Shown here: positions 36,677 through 48,184 of the stretch, piece by piece | Numbering within the stretch: position 1 is the stretch's first letter | Layout of the letters: each line of letters opens with the position of its first letter | NCBI GenBank assembly: GCA_021030915.1 | Contig: JAGEMR010000035.1 | Coordinates: 186,001-250,000 of the forward strand | Direction of reading: 5' to 3' | DNA length: 64,000 bases | Origin: Astrothelium macrocarpum | Taxonomy: Eukaryota > Ascomycota > Dothideomycetes > Trypetheliales > Trypetheliaceae | Made by a program: the position numbers and the translations under genes | Notes under the pieces: model-generated | The model's input: the letters and a program-made list of their open reading frames with translations, nothing else | Told to the model about the DNA's origin: nothing | Database searches by the model: none

Positions 36677-37648
36677 CTATGTCCGCCAGGCATCATCAGT
36701 GCTTGTACTCTGAAATTTCCAATTGGCATTCTGAAACGGCCATCCAACAAGCCCAATGCTAAGCTGCGTACTCGCTTCAATCTCTGCGGCTTGAGTCTTA
36801 AGTTCATCTACATCCCAATTTGTCCACAGAAATTTACCCTTCAAGAAACGCGCCTCAGGGCTTGCGAGCCAGACCATGAAGCTCGCTGGCAGGGAGACTG
36901 AAATTCAAAGTCAGCTTCATGAGATTCCAGCCTGCAAACCTCCATTACACTCACCGTCATCCTCGATGCCGGTAGCATCAATACCACCTGCTTCCTTGTT
37001 CATCGCAGTGTCCACTATGCCAGGCTGAATATGAAAGATGCTTAATTCCGGGTTCGCGAAGGCCAGAGAATCCCAAAGCCGAACTATCGCCAACTTGGCG
37101 ACGCTATATGAAGCAAATCCCGGACCAAAGTTCAAATGTACGGCGGACGAAGAAATATTGATGGCAACTGCATCCGTCGACGCATAACGAAGGAATGCCT
37201 GCGCAATGAACAACGACCCTTTGATGTTTTGCTGAATAGCTTCGAGGAATCTGTCGCCGTCCACGTCCCTCACGGCATCCTGGGGCCCAATCGTCGACGC
37301 GCCGCTAACCAAAACATGGATTTTCCCGTCACCAACAAAATTGGCGAAGGCCGAGTCTACTGCGCTCTTCTTCGTGACGTCAGTGGAAGCTGCAAATACC
37401 TCGACGCCAGCGAAGTCGCGCTCGATGGAAGCCTTGGTGTCGAGAAGCGGCTGTTCCCTACGACCGAGAAGAGCGATTCGAGACGCGCCTGCTTCGGCGA
37501 AGTATCGAGCAGTCTCTGCGCCGATCCCAGTGCCCCCTCCTGTTACCAAAACAATCTTGCCTTTGGCAGAAACCTCAGGACTGCCGGGATTTATGGATTG
37601 GTACGTTTTCGTGTGCCAGGTTGAGGTTGGAGATGGAAAAGGAGCCAT
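36677..37648 (-). CDS. Short-chain dehydrogenase/reductase
   Basis: Two exons, 37648-36955 and 36897-36677, flank a 57-bp GT-AG intron and give 304 residues. The classical SDR signature is complete: TGGGTGIG (36-43) for the dinucleotide, an Asn in NIKGS (about 141), the catalytic serine region ISSS (165-168) and YSVAK (Tyr181, Lys185). No signal peptide or membrane segment is visible, so the enzyme is probably cytosolic. The substrate is unknown. It is divergent from a Zn2Cys6 regulator 444 bp away with a duplicated palindrome between them, which suggests it is that regulator's target. It is not close in sequence to the naphthol reductase in this window, so there is no reason to place it in melanin synthesis. 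Confidence 0.88.
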
Positions 37649-37904
37649 GGTGATAGCAAGATATAGGGATGATCAGGGAAATGGGCCGGTGGTTTGATGA
37701 GAGGCACAACTTGGAGCGAGCAAAGCCCATCTTTATACATGGTTGAGCTTACGGTTCTGGTTCAACGACGGGGTTTTGCAATTTCGAAAGCCAAATGAAA
37801 TAATCACATTCGCGAAAAGCTGTGTAGATTCTGCAATAAAATCACGGACGCGCGAATTCAAACTTGCCAAGAAGAGGGTACCAATTTTTGGAAATGAAGC
37901 AGAT

Positions 37905-37988
37905 TTACAAAATATTCCGCCCAACGGATTATTGTGAAGCCAGAAAAGAGTATTTCGTAATTACAAAATGTTCCGTCCTACGGACTAT
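37905..37988. promoter_or_regulatory. Duplicated CCG-N5-CGG palindrome, putative Zn2Cys6 operator
   Basis: Two 28-bp near-identical direct repeats, at 37905-37932 and 37961-37988, each carry a CCG-N5-CGG core (37917-37927 and 37973-37983). The cores are 56 bp apart centre to centre. Paired CGG half-sites are the standard targets of dimeric Zn2Cys6 proteins. The sites lie about 110-190 bp before the regulator's start codon and 260-340 bp before the dehydrogenase start, in their shared promoter. Assignment to the adjacent regulator is inference. Confidence 0.55.
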
Positions 37989-38092
37989 TTTGAACGGAGA
38001 TGTTTACACCGGCCAACGCTGACAAATATGACGAATTTTCAGACTGGTTTTTCACTTGCTTCTCCCCATGATCTGCAGCGGTCTAATTTGAA

Positions 38093-39851
38093 ATGTTTGA
38101 AAATGTACAATCCGTTCTACGATGCAGCCAGTGCAACAAACCGTTTGATAAACGTGAGTTGCACTTTGACTAGACATTACTTCATAACGCCGAAGCTACA
38201 CTAACTGTGCGATGGTTTTAAGAGTCCACGCTGAAGAGACATGGATACTACTGTCGGTCTCGAAGAGCTGGTCGTACCACTCGGTCTCGATCTTGTGCTT
38301 CTTGTGCGAAAGGAAAGGCACGTTGCGATAACAGACGACCCGAATGCTCGAGGTGCATAACCAAAGCCATCGAATGCCATTATCCCGCGAATGCGCCCAA
38401 AAATACAGAATCAAGGACTCGACCCATTAATGATGTGCCGGGCAGACGGCGCAAGACGGCGTCTCCGTTGGTGGCAGACTCTCCTGGTATCGAAACTTAT
38501 CAAGAGGCAAGCAACGACGGCGATTTAGTTCTTGATAGTACCCTTGTCACATCAGACCTGGAGCTCGCAAATCTAAGAGAAGAATACCTTGACTGGGACG
38601 AACCGGAACTTGATTTTATCGAGGTTTTGAATGCACAGACAAGCAATGACACAGTCCAATATCTTTCACCCAGATCGTCATCTTTAGTCAATCACTCGAC
38701 CCGTTTGGACGATCAAACACTTCAAGTACAACCAGTTATCTCTTCTCCCAACGTACTAATCCCACCACTACCAACCTATGCCCTTCGATCACTTATCCAG
38801 CGACCGAAAAGGGAGAGCGGAGCCCAAAGAATTGCCAATCTCATATTCCGCACCTTGAAATCTTATCCCCTGATGATGCTGCGCCACAACGTTCTTCCAC
38901 CATTTATTCATCCGCGTTTGATATCTTCCGACGTGGAGAATGTACAAATCGAGCCACTAACTAATTGCATTGCCTTGGTCCATATGATCAGCAGTGGGAT
39001 TCAAGGAAGCCGAAAGTTGTTCTGGAAAAACGTACGAATGGAATGTGAACGTTTGTGTGAAGAGGTACATTGAGGTTGCGATGTTTCTACAAGGAAACTT
39101 ATAAAAGCTGATTGCTATAGCATCTGAAACTAAATAAATGGGGACTGCTTGCTGGCTTACAAGCCCTCTCCATTTACATTCTCATAAGATTAGATGAGGG
39201 CGAGACGGACTATAATAATGTTGATGCTCTACTAATTGCAACAGTGACCGTAGGTGTGGCTTCCGCTCTTGCTTTCTTGTCTTGGGCTCTAATGAAAAAT
39301 GTAGGTAATCTCTAAACAACTTTCCAGCAGCGGCATCATACGCGAGATGCAGTCTACGCTATGCAATTATGACCTTGAAACAAGTTGGAAAGATTGGATT
39401 TTCGAGGAGTGCAAACGAAGGCAAGCTCTTCACCAACTCTATTGTGGTGAACTGAACATTGGAAGACTAATTCAATCAAAGATTATGCGTGGTCTATCAA
39501 GTCCTGAATATGTTAGTCTATTTCGAGCCAGCGGCGATGTGCGATCTGCAAATGGATCTTATTCTAGCACCATTGCCAGCGAAGAAACAGCTCTGGGAAG
39601 CAGGTGATGAGTTTCTGTGGAAGTCGGAAAGCGAGAGCAAGCCTGAGGATCAGGACATCTTCGGATTGGCTGCAAACGGAGAGTTAGTGAGACTGGACGA
39701 AGACCAAATGTATTGTGGTGATGCGCCATTGTTTCATCAGCCATTGGATGCCAGCACTCCGTCAAGGAGGACTGCAAACTGGGAGGATTGGTGCTCGGGA
39801 ATGGATGGGTTTGGCGGGCTTGTCATGCTTGCTGCTTCTTTGATAGTGTAG
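38093..39851 (+). CDS. C2H2/Zn2Cys6 transcription factor
   Basis: Five exons, 38093-38153, 38223-39064, 39121-39278, 39328-39420 and 39482-39851, sum to 507 residues with phase kept. The intron after 39420 starts with GC and ends with AG; splicing it restores RRLCVVYQVLNMLVYFEPAAMCDLQ, a typical segment of fungal-specific regulators. A single C2H2-like finger (CSQC, then HGYYC) is split by intron 1 and followed by a Zn2Cys6 cluster (CASCAKGKARCDNRRPECSR). The middle shows LNKWGLLAGLQALSIYILIR and later SWKDWIFEE, conserved landmarks of this regulator class. The boundary near 39278-39330 is the least certain; acceptor 39327 or 39330 gives one residue difference. It probably activates the divergent dehydrogenase and possibly itself. 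Confidence 0.82.
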
Positions 39852-41035
39852 TATTTTTGGAACATACCTTCATACCGAACCGGCCTTTGGAACAGTAACG
39901 CCAAATTGCTCTTATTGCCTTGGCTGTCTGACGAGTTTCGTGTACTACCTGTTGGTACTTGATGGCTTGGATCAGCTGTTGTTATTTGACTGCTCATAGC
40001 CTGTGCTAAGTGTGTGTACGCTCATGCCCATATAATCTTCTCCTGACATGCAGTCGCACTCTATAGCTTGTATTCAACCAACGTCCTTTTGTCGCTGCAT
40101 CAACTTTTCACATTGTTTTTGCATTAAAAAATTCCAGGAAGCAAATAATCAAACATTTTGATTCAGTAGTTGCTCGATAAAACAAATATTAATAAACACG
40201 AGAGTCTCAAGGGGTAATCCGTTAAATTAGAGCGGCGAGTTTTTGTAGATAGGGAAGAAACTGAACCCGCACATCGCACTTTCAGACCTCGGCTTCGCGC
40301 TCTCCTTAAAGACATTTCGTAGCGCATATTGGAGCTGTTCTCTTTGACCGTGCACTGTTGCCCAACTTCTATTCCCGCGCATGCCTCACTTCTCCGGATG
40401 TGAACCTCCCAACCCGATGTGCGCATTTTTTGCCACTTTGGTGGCAAGAACGGCAATGTGCAGGCTAGTGGCGATCTAGTTGCGGCAAGAATATACTCGC
40501 GCATTAGAGACAGCCAAATACGTTCGACCACACAAGTATTCATAGGGATTCAAATGCTGCTCAACTCGAGGCGATCCTCTTCTCGAGATTTTAGATGCCT
40601 TTATGTTATCGTGGGCGAATGAGATTATCATCGTCGCACGGCCTAATGCATAATTTGATGGGGTACCAGTTACGTCAGGGAGCACATCCATGAATTTGAA
40701 CTACTGGAGAGCCAGGTTTCTTAAGCGAAGCGTGTAGGATGGGTTTTTGAACTTCCCCATGTCCATCTACTGGAAACCAGGGAACGACCGAGTTTCGCGA
40801 TGGTGAAACATGGATGCCGTCCTATTGGTGAAGGCAGTTGATTTACCGACATGGCACAAGTACAGGCACTCTCCTCATGATGTAAGAAAGTGCCATACCA
40901 CGCATTGTTTGCCTCTGCCGTACGTCATTTCGTCTCAATTCTTGCTGCCAAGCTATCCTTTCTACCTCTCTTTCGTCTCTGTACGAATTACGATCCGGTG
41001 ATGCGGCGCGATACCGCTATGATGCATCCAGCACA
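39852..41035. other. Intergenic region
   Basis: About 1.2 kb. It should hold the 3' UTR of the regulator and the promoter of the membrane protein that follows. The frame 40810-41001 contains a hydrophobic stretch that could be an upstream signal-peptide exon of the next gene, but I found no splice chain that proves it. Confidence 0.4.
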
Positions 41036-42355
41036 ATGAGTGATCCGGATAACTATGTCAGCAATGGCACGTGCTATACCGCGCCTGGGCAAAAGTTGGA
41101 CGGGAGCTTTATTCCATGTGGCAACGATGCTTTTGGTTATCAGACCTGCTGTGGAGCAGGCGACAATTGTCTGATTGACAACGCCTGCTTCGGGGTTCAC
41201 GGTACTGGTTATGGTAGCTTTCTGACATACTTGGCCGGGTGTACAGATCCAAATTACGCAGACCAGAGTTGTCCGAAGAAAGTGGTCGGTGAGTGAGTAC
41301 CAGTAAGATAAAGTCTGATGGAGAATGTTGACTGACTCCTCTTAGCCCAGCCATGGGTTGCTCTCACACTCTGCGACAACAGCAATGGCGAGTGGGCTAT
41401 TTGCTCGCAAAAGGGAAATCCCTCGACTCTCCAGCCAGGCGCATACTGCAGCTGTACCGTTGCCTCGTCAGCCACAGTAGCTTTCAGCGCCTCGAACACC
41501 CTCGCCGACGTATGTTCGCTACCCCAAAGCACCGGACAGAGCATCCAATTCCTCGATGATCATGTTCCTTCCTCTGTTCTGGCGTCTGGATCCGCTGCAC
41601 CATCATCAGGAAGCTCTGATTCAACCAGCACTGGCGCCGCTAGTAGCTCCTCTAATGCACCAAGCTCGAGTTCGACTCCGTCCGGTCCTACTTCCACAAA
41701 AGCAGTTTCTACATTTTCTGGAAGCACTTCGATCTCGGCCTTCACATCAAGCGGCAAGACAGTTACGTCGTTGGTCACCATCGCGCCCTATACGATCTCT
41801 TCAGCCGTCACTGTAGGCGGAGGCAATGGCGTCAGCACTACTTCAAGCGGCAAATCAGGCTCAGGACTCAGCACAGGAGCCAGCATTGGCATCGGTGTTG
41901 GCGCTGGAATTGGCGGATTGATCCTCCTCGCCTTGATACCAATCTTCTTTCTGCTACGCCGTAAGCGCCGAAGACGCCTGAAATACGAAAAAGAGAGCGG
42001 CGATGGTGAGAACGGTACAACGCCGTCCAAGTCAGATCCATCAGATAAAAAGCCCAGTGCCGTACCATCCAGAGCGCCTACGGTACGGGACGCGAACGGG
42101 CAGCTAGTGGCCGAGGCTGACGTGCGGCCTGCACAGGCGTCGCTTCTGCGAAGTGAGCTCGAGGGGAGTCCAGTTACGCGGAACGGGGAGTTGCTTTCTA
42201 TCGCTGAGTTGCCAGGGAGTGAGCGCTTCCCTGGTGAGCAGGGAGGAGCCAACACACTGGCTCAAGAAGCCAACCGCCAACTCGGTCCTGCCTGGAGAGG
42301 GTCATCATTGAGAGTGTTGAATAATAATTCAGCAAAGGATGAATTGCATTTCTAA
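41036..42355 (+). CDS. Cysteine-rich single-pass membrane protein
   Basis: Exons 41036-41288 and 41346-42355 flank a 57-bp GT-AG intron and give 420 residues from the ATG at 41036. The N-terminal part is cysteine-rich (NGTCY, FIPCGN, YQTCCGAGDNCL, QSCPKK, then CDNSNGEWAICS and YCSCTV), like small secreted domains. A Ser/Thr-rich stalk follows (about 140-260), then one membrane helix at about 266-288 (IGIGVGAGIGGLILLALIPI), stopped by a run of arginines and a polar cytoplasmic tail. This is the layout of fungal surface sensors and WSC/Mid2-like proteins, but the domain is not WSC by eye. No signal peptide is encoded at the chosen start, so a short upstream exon may be missing. The function is unknown. 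Confidence 0.72.
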
Positions 42356-43872
42356 TTGGTGTGAATAATATGAGCAAAGTCACCGGTCTTCAGGGTATGA
42401 CTTCTTTGGCATTAATTCATGTTCTTGTACAAGCATTCACGGTTTTTTTGGTAGTCGTTGTTCTCTACATGCAGACCTCGGAGATTGCAAATCCTCTGGG
42501 ATAACACCTCCTCTTTGTCCCAAGTATGCAATAAAATTGCATGGATAGCTTTTTTTGTCTCGTCCATGACTTCGGCTAACATGATGGATCGGTGTTCGAG
42601 AGGCGCACGACGAATGCAATGTTCTTGGAAATTACAGGCAAGGAGACAGCCTATCTACATGGCTGTTCGCGGCATGGACTTCGTTTTTGCCATCAATAAA
42701 ATGGCGCCGCGAGACCGAACAACAAGCGGATACTAGGTTTAAGTTAGCTAGAATTCTACGAAGAAAATCTCCACGAAAAAAAAAAGCGTTCATGCCAGCC
42801 TTGTCTCTGAAGACGCCATGCGAACTGGATCGCGATCAGCAAAATACGAATCCAATGAGCCGACTTCTGCTTGATGGGATCGGCTGGTTTCAAGGTTTGC
42901 AAACTATCTACCAGGTCAAGGTCAATCTTCCTGGCGAGATTCGATCCTCATTCGTCAGCAGGCGGAGAATGAATCTATGTGAACCTTTGGAAAGTCGAGG
43001 TACTCATACCGGTAGCTTGATGCATGAAATAGCGAATATGTCAAGGAGAAAGGATTGTCTCAGTTCCTTAGAGGTGATCGTGGGTCTGTGAATCCGATGA
43101 CTAAGCAGAACCAAGCGTCTGGGTAACGTGCCAAACCACCCCCTATAAAGTAGTCGTTACAGTAGACATTTGTACAAGGGCCTTCCATTTGCTAAGTGAC
43201 TTTGGGCTTTGTGCTGTAAGGCAAAACTAAACGAAAAAAAAAGGGTTATAAATAGATTTTTCGTTTGACATGCAGAAGAAAATGTAAAACCCGATCAGCT
43301 AAATGCGTTAAACAAATGGCCCCGAGGATTCGAGACCAAGATCTCCCGACGTCTTTCATTCAGAATCGCTCAGTATGCATGTTCAACACCCAAGTCAAAC
43401 CGCAGGACGAAGTTCGGGAATTTCTTGCCAAAATTGAATTCATCTTGGCTTGCTAAAAGGAGCGAGAAAGGATTGGTTTGGTTTCGTACTCCATAAGCCA
43501 CGTACATCAATGGCGTGGGGGCAACAACATTGCTTTTGACAATCACCTGTAACGCCTCTTAGCGTCTTGGCTTATCTGGCTGTCTTTGAAGGTTGCCTAC
43601 ATCCCAGGTACCCATTAGTTCTTCAAGTTCATGACGGCTATTAATGATACTATGAGGCCAAGGCCTAGCATTATGGCTTAGGGAGAATCTGAGCAGAATG
43701 ACTTGCATAGGACAGTCGGAACGTTGCCAATGTACTCAAGTTCTTGGTCTTGTTTCAGCACTGAGTTGCATGTCAATTCGGAAATTGTCCCTGCAGGAAG
43801 TCTTAATTCCAGACAATTTCCAGCCTGTTCACATTCACCACATATGATCAAGGCAGAGATTGGAATGATAAG
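42356..43872. other. Intergenic region, no gene seen
   Basis: About 1.5 kb with small frames (42458-43091 and 43265-43456) that have no domain. Short poly-A tracts occur near 42776 and 43232. Confidence 0.5.
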
Positions 43873-45921
43873 ATGGCCTTCAAATATTCACCTCTCCTTA
43901 CGCCTGAGATTCGCCTGCTGCATATCGAGTCTATTGTCGGAGACCTTGTCAAATGTACTGTTCGCCATGTTCCATCAGTAGATGATCAGCAATATTTGGC
44001 GCTTTCTTACACCTGGGGTGATGGTGTGCCCAGTGAAGAAATCAGACTTGACGGGGAAGGCTTCAAAGTTACACCAAATCTGCTAGCTGCTTTGAAAGCA
44101 GTGAACCGCTTCTTGGATGAAAATGAATCCGACATTCGCCTAATTTGGATTGATGCAATCTCCATTGATCAGCAAAACAATGAAGAAAAATCTCAACATG
44201 TCCGACGAATGGATCATATCTACAGGCACGCTTCATGCGTGTTAGTCTGGTTGGGGAGTGAAGAGGACGAGAGTTCAAAGGTGATGTCTGTGCTAAAATG
44301 GATAGAACTGTTCAGACTGCAGCAGAATTCCGAACGTACAAGCATCGATTCACTCTCTCCTAATAGGCCTTTTGAGGCAAAGACCAGAAAGACCAATGAT
44401 GTCCTACTTAGATTGACTGAGAATATGAAGAAGCAGTATGATATCTCAGAGAAGCAATTGTCGACGCTGAACCAACTACTGTATGATCTTGTGGTCCTGT
44501 TGACGCCAGTGTCACGAAATGGACCGTCCGGGCAAGATCTAGTACGGGAACTTATTGCGACTAAAGGATACCAAAAGTATCTTTTCCCTCCGGAGGATTC
44601 TTTCTGGAAATCGCTTCGAGCGCTCTGTCGACGTATGTGGTTCTCAAAGGTTTGGATATATCAAGAAATTCTTCTGGCAACACAAGCGATCGTTCTTTGT
44701 GGACCCGATGCTGTCAACTGGCAGATTGTGATCGAAGCTGGGAGACGATTTCTCGAATTGCGTTGTGAGGGGAATCTGTGGAATTGGTATAGCCCAGAAA
44801 TGAACGAGGGCGAATACGCGCAATTTGCCATGGACTCGCTCTCTTTATTTGGCCAATTTCCTTGGTATGATCGGATTGAAAAGACCGATTTTGCAGGATT
44901 TTTGATGCAAACCAAGTATCGCGAAGCAAAAGATGAACGAGATCACGTCTATGGCTTGCTTGGCCTCCTCAAACCTCATATACGCGAATTGATCACTGTA
45001 GATTACAGTCTTCCACCCTCGGACGTCTTCGCTCGTGCGACTGCTGTTGCTTGTCAACACCCGCCCAGCATCGCGAATTGGATTACGTTACTGGAGCATT
45101 ATGCTTTGACTCCGAAAAAGATCGTTGGCCTCCCTTCTTGGTGCCCTGACTTTAGCACTGGATTTGAAACCGGGCATACCGTATTTGGCATAGACACAAA
45201 GATATCTGGACACGACTGGCGTACATTTCAAGCAACTTCACCAGAGTTCGATGACGGCACAAAAATAGCCAAAGTTGTGGGAATCCGTCTTGGCCAAGTC
45301 AAGAGGTCTGCCAAAGCTGCCGCCGTTGTTGAATACAAGACTCTTCTCCGGGTTAAGAGCATACCTTTTCCAGATGAGCAATCACAGCAATTTTTACAAA
45401 TGGTTTGGGGCGAAGATCAATTGAGATGGCTACTAGAACTAGAAGCAGTGTTTTTATCTCCAGAGGTAAATGAGAGCATAGACGACGTTTGGTTGCACAA
45501 CCTCCTGTTCAAAGTTGAACCATTGCCAAGCCAAGAGGCTGTTAAGCACTTCAGCGAATTGGTTTGTTTTTGTAGGTCTATCCAAGAACACACCGGGACG
45601 TTGAAGGCTGCTGCCGACAAGCTCCAAATCAACATCAAGGATTTGCGCAAATTGAGTTCGAGTTTCTTTTGTAACGCACGCCCCCAGGTTGGAAGATATT
45701 ACTTCGTCACAGATTCAGACAGCATTGGGTACTCGATCAACATGCCAGTAAATGCTGGTGACCAAGTATGCTATGTTCCAGGAGCTTCGTATCTGTACAT
45801 CCTGTCACCAGATTGCAGTGAATTCTTAGCATGCGCGAGTGTTGAGGGCCTTATGGGTGACGCACTCTTACCGCTACAGAATGATTGGGAGGAAAGGAAA
45901 GAAATATTTCGACTCAGATAA
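43873..45921 (+). CDS. Heterokaryon incompatibility (HET) domain protein
   Basis: A single exon encodes 682 residues. The HET domain occupies roughly 40-200 and shows its three hallmark blocks: YLALSYTWGD near the start, RLIWIDAISIDQQNNEEKSQ in the middle and IYRHASCVLVWLG at the end. The C-terminus has the usual beta-rich segment (GDQVCYVPGASYLYIL). HET-domain proteins act in non-self recognition and trigger cell death after fusion of incompatible hyphae, though many family members have no proven role. No NACHT, ankyrin or WD repeats are attached. There is no intron or internal stop, so it appears intact, in contrast to the truncated relative at 54843. Confidence 0.93.
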   Translation: MAFKYSPLLTPEIRLLHIESIVGDLVKCTVRHVPSVDDQQYLALSYTWGDGVPSEEIRLDGEGFKVTPNLLAALKAVNRFLDENESDIRLIWIDAISIDQQNNEEKSQHVRRMDHIYRHASCVLVWLGSEEDESSKVMSVLKWIELFRLQQNSERTSIDSLSPNRPFEAKTRKTNDVLLRLTENMKKQYDISEKQLSTLNQLLYDLVVLLTPVSRNGPSGQDLVRELIATKGYQKYLFPPEDSFWKSLRALCRRMWFSKVWIYQEILLATQAIVLCGPDAVNWQIVIEAGRRFLELRCEGNLWNWYSPEMNEGEYAQFAMDSLSLFGQFPWYDRIEKTDFAGFLMQTKYREAKDERDHVYGLLGLLKPHIRELITVDYSLPPSDVFARATAVACQHPPSIANWITLLEHYALTPKKIVGLPSWCPDFSTGFETGHTVFGIDTKISGHDWRTFQATSPEFDDGTKIAKVVGIRLGQVKRSAKAAAVVEYKTLLRVKSIPFPDEQSQQFLQMVWGEDQLRWLLELEAVFLSPEVNESIDDVWLHNLLFKVEPLPSQEAVKHFSELVCFCRSIQEHTGTLKAAADKLQINIKDLRKLSSSFFCNARPQVGRYYFVTDSDSIGYSINMPVNAGDQVCYVPGASYLYILSPDCSEFLACASVEGLMGDALLPLQNDWEERKEIFRLR

Positions 45922-47125
45922 GCTCCAAACCCAATAATGGTATGCGTTTTCACAACATCGCACGAGCATTTCCTGCAAGGAACGCTAGCCTGCCCAGGTG
46001 TTCACCTTTGATGGGTTCGGAGCACCCATAGCAACTCAAATGTTGACATATACATTATCGAGCTAATTGGAAAATTGTTCTCATGAGTTGGATTGCTCGG
46101 TTTTGTCGGAAATCTCTCCAACATATGCGCAATTATGTTGTATATCCCTTGGAAGCCAAGCCATGGCTTATTCTTTTTGCTACGACCAGTGCCTCCCAGT
46201 CGCTTTCATTGGTCCCGGTTTATGAACAAGCATGTTGCATGGGAATCTGAACGGTGCCATGGAACCGTTAATTACTATATGAACTGGTCCGGCATAGAGG
46301 TCGATCTAACGATCATCGCTGCCGTTTAGGTTGCTGTGTAGCTGATGTCGATTCCTGTAACGCTTGCGCTGGCTCGTTTAGTTTCCACAGGAAATGTTTC
46401 TCACGGAAGTTCTTTTCAATGTCACGAGAATACCTGGGCGATCTTAATACGTGTTGATGTCTTGACAATCCCTGTGAAACAATAGATGGCGGATATAGGT
46501 GAACACGCCATTGGTGAGCCTTTATGTTTCTTTAGCGAACCAAACAGGGGCATGCTCGAACGGTAAGCGTTGGATTGCCTACCACCGATCTTTTTCATAC
46601 GGGGTAATGTCCATCCAGTTTAGCCGTACATGAGAAATTGCAGTATGATGCGAACGAAAGGAACGTGTACGTGCGGCGCACATCTGCTCCATGTTGCTAT
46701 TGCAAGAGCGTCTTACCTCATGAATTGCCCCGAATCTCTGGCGCCTGTTTAAGGAACTGCACTGAACGCGCTTGAGGGTAATGATCCTATCCGTTGTCTT
46801 AAAAGCTCGGCAAAAAGCTTTTTACCTATACCATCAAACCGCGTGTTGGCGTCATTTCGATATCAGAGGTTGCTTGGCGTAATTTCAACTTATAGCCATG
46901 TCATTTCTTGGGAATTTCCAGAGTCGATTGGGCTTTATCGCGACTGGGAGAATGACCAAGGCTATAAACCAATTCGGAAGCGCTTAGTACTCACTGATAA
47001 TGCTGGATGGGCTAGCAGGGTCAGACCGAGATGGTGGGGGGCATTTGGACACTCAGGTCTGTCCATGCGTCTACCCTCCGGCTACATACCGACTGTGCAG
47101 ATGGTTCTACTTTCATTGAAGCCTG
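45922..47125. other. Intergenic region
   Basis: About 1.2 kb. The frame 46843-47184 overlaps the start of the J protein but has no recognisable domain. No RNA gene or repeat was recognised. Confidence 0.5.
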
Positions 47126-48184
47126 ATGCTCAAAAATGTTGCAATGATTTTAAAAAGACCTTTTTTGTTATCACCCACCTTTAGTAGCGCGTCTCTCTCA
47201 AGTTCGCAGCATTCGACGACGTCATCACCTCGAAGCACACGACACTCCCAGAGATCTTCTCGACACAGACGCTGCTATGCAACAATAATAGACGACAACA
47301 AGTCCGCCAAGAATGACCACGAGGACCATGATTTGGATTGGCCCGAAACCAAATCTTCAAAAATCCCAACTCCCTACGAAATCTTCGGCCTGGAGAGGAA
47401 TGCGCCGTATTCGAAACATCGCTTCTATGAACTCGTAAAGCAATACCATCCCGACCGACCCAGCAGCAAGACCTGCAACACCATCAAAGCCTCCAAACCA
47501 TACGTCATCATCTCCGAATCCACCCGTCTCGAGCGCTACCGCCTCATCGTCGCCGCCCACACCATCCTCTCCGACCCGATCAAACGCAACGCCTACGACC
47601 GCTACGGCGCAGGCTGGAACGGACAGCCCGAGCTCCACAGCTCACACCTCTCCCGCAGCGACCATGCACCACGGCACGCCACCTCGTACGGCTTCCACGC
47701 CGGCGACGACCCCATGCACAACGCGACGTGGGAGGACTGGGAGCGGTGGTACAAGCAGCAGCAGCAGCAATCCTCGTCGTCCCACGACAACCCGTCCCCG
47801 CAGAGCCAAGTGTACATCTCGAACCTCGCGTTCGTGAGCCTCCTCGTGATGCTCGCGGGGCTGGGCGGCGTGGGGCAGGCAACGCGCGCCGAGGGCTTCT
47901 CGCACACGTTCTTGGAGCAGCGCGATCGCAAGCACGACGCTGCGAGTCGCGAGCTGATGCGCGCGCGGCAGGAGACGCGCGAGAAGATGAAGGATGCGCG
48001 AATTGATCGGTTTCTGGAGGAGCGTGATCCCGGGTGGCATGAGAGGGAGGATGAGGTCAGGAGGATGTTGCCGGAGCCGGAGGTTTGCGCGAGCGAGCAT
48101 GTGAAGGAGCGGGCGAGGGGGATTGTGAGGATGGCGCCGTCGTCCAGGCAGAAGGTGCCGGAGGAGGCGGTGGGTGAGGGTTGA
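47126..48184 (+). CDS. J-domain (DnaJ-like) protein, probably mitochondrial and membrane-bound
   Basis: One exon, 352 residues. The N-terminus is basic and Ser/Arg-rich with a short hydrophobic start and an RRCYAT cleavage-like site, as in mitochondrial presequences. The J domain starts at about 82 (TPYEIFGLERNAPYSKHRFYELV) with the catalytic HPD motif in QYHPDRP, and its last helix reads AAHTILSDPIKRNAYDRYG. The usual loop after HPD is longer than normal, by about 20 residues. A membrane segment follows at about 228-250 (YISNLAFVSLLVMLAG), then a charged coiled-coil-like tail rich in Arg and Glu. It would stimulate an Hsp70 partner at a mitochondrial membrane; this is inferred. The second half of the gene is strikingly GC-rich compared with neighbouring DNA. 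Confidence 0.85.
   Translation: MLKNVAMILKRPFLLSPTFSSASLSSSQHSTTSSPRSTRHSQRSSRHRRCYATIIDDNKSAKNDHEDHDLDWPETKSSKIPTPYEIFGLERNAPYSKHRFYELVKQYHPDRPSSKTCNTIKASKPYVIISESTRLERYRLIVAAHTILSDPIKRNAYDRYGAGWNGQPELHSSHLSRSDHAPRHATSYGFHAGDDPMHNATWEDWERWYKQQQQQSSSSHDNPSPQSQVYISNLAFVSLLVMLAGLGGVGQATRAEGFSHTFLEQRDRKHDAASRELMRARQETREKMKDARIDRFLEERDPGWHEREDEVRRMLPEPEVCASEHVKERARGIVRMAPSSRQKVPEEAVGEG

Noticed and set aside
46843..47184. 113-residue frame before the J protein
   Set aside because: It overlaps the J-protein start in another frame and has no domain.
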